A DNA stretch of 64,000 nt from Lentisphaerota bacterium (GTDB lineage Bacteria; Verrucomicrobiota; Lentisphaeria; Victivallales; Victivallaceae). The DNA lies in the NCBI GenBank assembly GCA_015061625.1, contig SUWG01000011.1:1-64000 (forward strand), read 5' to 3'. Of this stretch, positions 61,924 to 64,000 are shown piece by piece (the stretch's first letter is position 1; each line of letters opens with the position of its first letter). A program made the position numbers and the translations under genes. The notes below the pieces were generated by a model. That model saw only the letters and a list, made by a program, of their open reading frames with translations. It was not told where the DNA came from and ran no database searches.

Positions 61924-61934
61924 GTATACTATAC
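61924..61934. promoter_or_regulatory. Operator palindrome over the -10 box
   Basis: GTATACTATAC, perfect 5-bp arms around one base. It overlaps the -10 box at 61928-61933, a position that would repress. Confidence 0.5.
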
Positions 61935-61956
61935 TCATTTCGCCTTGAAAAATCAA
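61928..61956 (-). promoter_or_regulatory. Promoter of the GntR-GH36 operon
   Basis: TTGATT (61956-61951), 17 bp, TATAGT (61933-61928) on the minus strand. Confidence 0.55.
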
Positions 61957-62084
61957 GTTTTTCAGCAAAATTTATCAGAAAAAATCTGCGGATATGATAA
62001 TTTAATGCTTCGGATTTACCGGAAAAAGCGACTTTCTTGCGGTAAAGAACAGTAATCAACGGTAACAAACGGTAACAAACGGAT

Positions 62085-62300
62085 AGTTGGCGGGGAGATT
62101 TCCCGGCTTGCGTTGCTCCGTACTTATCCGTACAACTCCGTCCCCCTCCGTACCGGGCGTATATCGAGCGTAAGCGAGGTGCAAGTTTGCTCCGGGTGTG
62201 TTGCCGTTAACAAACCGGTGGAGCGGTTATTGGCTTTTGCGCGTATTGTTGCCGTTAACAAACCGGTGGAGCGGTTATTGGCTCTTAACGGGCAAAAGTT
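62085..62300 (+). repeat. Repeat B with two tandem 48-bp units
   Basis: Opens with TTGGCGGGGAGATTTCCCGG and CGTTGCTCCGTACTTATCCGT, as at 16.7 kb. Units of 48 bp start at 62195 and 62243 and contain TTGCCGTTAACAAACCGGTG. It is preceded by CGGTAACAAACGGTAACAAA, short direct repeats also found at 16.69 and 46.87 kb. Confidence 0.8.
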
Positions 62301-62359
62301 TATTCGCATACGGGCTGCGCGCTCGGCGGCGACCGCCTCGCACCCGTAAGAAAAACGCC

Positions 62360-62450
62360 ATTGTGCGGCTCGCTTGCGCTCGATATGCGCCCGGTACGGA
62401 TAGGTACGGAGGGGTACGGATGAGTACGGAGCAACGCCAGCCGGGCTATC
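62360..62450 (-). repeat. Repeat B fragment facing the copy at 62085
   Basis: Reverse complement of the opening of repeat B (CTCGCTTGCGCTCGA, GGTACGGATAGGTACGG, CAACGCCAGCCGGG). With the copy at 62085 it forms a large inverted arrangement about 60 bp apart. Confidence 0.7.
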
Positions 62451-62473
62451 CGTTAATTACCGTTAGTTACCGT

Positions 62474-62580
62474 TGAGCCGAAACAAACAAAACCCCGGCA
62501 GACTGCTGTCTACCGGGGGGTACGGGGGGCAACGCCCCCTGTAAAGGGCGGTGTCAACCGCCCGCCGAGCCGAAACACAC
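62474..62580 (+). repeat. Repeat C fragment
   Basis: GAGCCGAAACAAACAAAACC, then the GGGGGGTACGGGGGGCAACG hairpin region and CTGTAAAGGGCGG. A stretch of about 75 bp is repeated almost exactly at about 62764-62838. Confidence 0.75.
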
Positions 62581-62592
62581 AGCGGCTTTTTG

Positions 62593-62708
62593 CGAAGCAG
62601 TGCGAGGCAATGTCGAAGTCAAACAGAGGCAACGGCGAGGGAGCATACTATGTATGTGACCGAGCCGGTGTCCGATAGTTTGACAAGAGATTGCCCGCAA
62701 TGCAAAGC
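62593..62708 (+). repeat. Repeat A, diverged copy A8
   Basis: Outer parts are like the family (GCAGTGCGAGGCAA, CAAGAGATTGCCCGCAATGC). Arms are GTCAAAC (62618-62624) and GTTTGAC (62678-62684), and the inner helix is GCATAC-tat-GTATGT. Both helices differ in sequence from the standard copies but remain paired. Embedded between two repeat C fragments. Confidence 0.75.
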
Positions 62709-62712
62709 AAAA

Positions 62713-62938
62713 TCGGGGGTACGGGGGCGCAGCCCCTGTAAAGGGCGGTGTCAACCGCCCGCCGAGCCGAAACAAACAAAACCCCGGCAGACTGCTGTCT
62801 ACCGGGGGGTACGGGGGGCAACGCCCCCTGTAAAGGGCGGCTTTGCCGCCCGCCCGATCAAGCCCCGGATAAAATCCGGGGCGCGACACCCCGCTTTTCT
62901 TTTGGTTACTTTTCTTTTCTCGTGAAAAGAAAAGTAAC
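62713..62938 (-). repeat. Repeat C, partial plus full copy abutting a stop codon
   Basis: A partial copy (62713-62775) is followed by a full one (62776-62938) with the three hairpins seen at 17.4 kb, including GCCCCGGAT/ATCCGGGGC and the long GTTACTTTTCTTTTC/GAAAAGAAAAGTAAC pair at 62905-62938. Its last base is shared with the TAG of the gene that ends at 62938. The whole spacer 61850-62937 is made of repeats B, C and A plus the GntR-GH36 promoter. No gene is seen in it. Confidence 0.8.
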
Positions 62939-63624
62939 TATTTGAGGATGAGGAGTTTGGCGGCGCGTTCTTTGATGAGCAGTTCGATGTTGGTGCAAAG
63001 GGCGGGAATTTCGGTGGAGTTGCCGGAATTGACTGCTTCATTGAGTTTGGCGACGAGTTCTTTAATGGAATTGACTTCGTTATTTACGCCGGGGTGTTCC
63101 ATGGGGTCGGCGAATCGGGCGGCATCGGCGACTTTACGGATGGTATCTTTATCATTTATGGTGGCGCGGTTGGCGACAGAAGCGAGTTCAAAGGCGACGA
63201 TTTTCCAGCTGACGGTTTGGAGTTTGATATTTTGTTCGACGTTATTGATGACTTCTCTGCCGGTATCCAGAGCGAGGATTTTCCAGGTAAAAAAGGCGAG
63301 TACGATGAATTCGATCAGGGAGAACCATCCGCAATGCATGGAAGTAATTTTGCATATTTCCAACAATACGGCGATGGCGGCGATGGCCGTGGTGACAGCC
63401 AGATAACTTTTGATCATGATGGGAAAAGCGGCATTGAGGATATATTTGATATTCACGCCTTTGGCCCAGAATCCGAGTGAAATGGCGAAAACGATCATGG
63501 CGAAAACGCTCCAGAGGTATGCGGTAATGAGCAAATTGGTGCGTCTAAGCAGAAAGAGAAGAATGGTCAGTATGGCGATACCGATGACTGAACCGGCGAT
63601 GATTCTGATGAAATTTTTGTGCAT
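62938..63624 (-). CDS. Unknown four-span membrane protein, 228 residues
   Basis: Four hydrophobic segments in the first ~120 residues (IIAGSVIGIAILTILLFLL, LITAYLWSVFAMIVFAISLGF, YLAVTTAIAAIAVLLEI, LIEFIVLAFFTWKILAL) are followed by a soluble, Asn/Glu-rich helical tail (VNNEVNSIKELVAKLNEAVN). No family recognised. 45 bp after the zinc-ribbon gene and probably co-transcribed, so it may help the same membrane-linked process. GGAGAAA precedes the ATG. Repeat C begins at its stop codon. Confidence 0.65.
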   Translation of the reverse strand: MHKNFIRIIAGSVIGIAILTILLFLLRRTNLLITAYLWSVFAMIVFAISLGFWAKGVNIKYILNAAFPIMIKSYLAVTTAIAAIAVLLEICKITSMHCGWFSLIEFIVLAFFTWKILALDTGREVINNVEQNIKLQTVSWKIVAFELASVANRATINDKDTIRKVADAARFADPMEHPGVNNEVNSIKELVAKLNEAVNSGNSTEIPALCTNIELLIKERAAKLLILK

Positions 63625-63669
63625 AGTATTTTCTCCGTAAATAAAATTTTAATTCACAACCGGGTGATA

Positions 63670-64000
63670 TCAGGACAATTTTTCGCCGCATTCGAGACAG
63701 AATTTGGCACCGGGAACGATTTTTTTACTGCATTTGGGGCAAATCGGTTCGGTCAATTCCTTACCGCATTCGAGGCAGAACTTGGCTTTGGGGACATTTT
63801 TGCCGCAATTCGGGCAGAGGATGGAATTATTTTCCGGGTTTTGCGGTGGTTCATATTTTTCGCCGCATTGCAGACAGAATTTGGCAGAATTTGGCAGAGC
63901 GGCGCCGCATTTACTGCATGAAATATTATTGATAAGGGCGGCGGCGACCGGGGTGGCGGTTTGATCGAGGGCATTTCCCATCATGCTGCCGACGGTATTG
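63670..64000 (-). CDS. Zinc-ribbon C-terminal part of a larger protein (partial)
   Basis: The frame is open to the window edge (Asn-Thr-Val-Gly-Ser before the first Met), so the ATG at 63984 is probably internal. At least three zinc ribbons of the CxxC...CxxC type: CSKCG...CLQCG, CPNCG...CLECG, CPKCS...CLECG, linked by short loops. The 'GMMGNAL...CxxCG' end resembles SPFH-domain ('virion core protein'-like) proteins, which carry double zinc ribbons at their C-terminus, but the N-terminal domain lies outside the window. The stop is followed after 45 bp by the membrane protein gene. Confidence 0.7.
   Translation of the reverse strand, partial: NTVGSMMGNALDQTATPVAAALINNISCSKCGAALPNSAKFCLQCGEKYEPPQNPENNSILCPNCGKNVPKAKFCLECGKELTEPICPKCSKKIVPGAKFCLECGEKLS

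Overview
The window looks like chromosomal DNA of an anaerobic, glycan-degrading member of the Lentisphaerota (Victivallis-like; PVC group). This is an inference. It rests on three prepilin-type genes with the [24 protein letters not shown]-type N-terminus placed inside carbohydrate-utilisation operons, on many exported proteins of unknown glycosidase-like families, on GntR-type regulators and SSS-family sodium symporters, and on a reverse rubrerythrin, which is typical of anaerobes. No rRNA, tRNA or CRISPR array was seen. Candidate promoters repeat one architecture, a TTGACA-like box, exactly 17 bp, then a TATATT-like box.

Layout. 1-1.2 kb: the tail of an unknown gene, a ParB-like small gene and a 5'-truncated large serine recombinase (mobile-element remnant). 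1.4-3.0 kb: a GH13 glucosidase. 3.2-9.9 kb: a tightly packed plus-strand run of Nudix, GNAT, two DUF262 (GmrSD-type restriction) genes, a flavodoxin/ferredoxin protein and an endonuclease III-like glycosylase. The GNAT-DUF262-DUF262 part is clearly more AT-rich than its surroundings and looks like an inserted defence module. 9.9-18.1 kb: housekeeping genes (PutP, cyclophilin, NagA, GalM, reverse rubrerythrin) and a 15-bp-TIR MITE-like segment. 18.2-26.2 kb: a minus-strand glycan operon headed by an autoregulated GntR/LacI hybrid regulator, plus a polysaccharide-deacetylase-like gene that shares its operator. 27-31 kb: DapA, an MFS transporter and a YitJ-type homocysteine methyltransferase/MTHFR. 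31.8-34.7 kb: Dat-Ddc, giving 1,3-diaminopropane.

35-57.6 kb is a long minus-strand block. It holds two tandem sialidase-like genes plus a NanA-like aldolase, duplicated exported TIM-barrel-like proteins, a GntR/FCD regulator, a third sialidase-like gene, and an operon with a second NanA-like aldolase, an SSS symporter, GH5-like and DUF4434/DUF4838-like proteins. That operon also encodes a 1110-residue exported protein whose C-terminal domain recurs as a separate protein. Together these could capture, import and cleave an acidic-sugar glycan (sialate-like). The actual substrate is not shown by the sequence. 57.9-64 kb: a prepilin gene, a GntR-GH36 alpha-galactosidase operon, a repeat-rich spacer and a membrane/zinc-ribbon pair cut by the window end.

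The most unusual content is non-coding. (i) A dispersed ~110-130 bp element occurs at least eight times, and its nested helices are kept by compensatory changes. (ii) Stem-loops separated by a constant GCTTCAC form a tandem array at 31.1-31.8 kb. (iii) A three-hairpin element twice abuts a stop codon exactly. (iv) A double hairpin is embedded in the leader codons of all three prepilin-type genes, with covariation.
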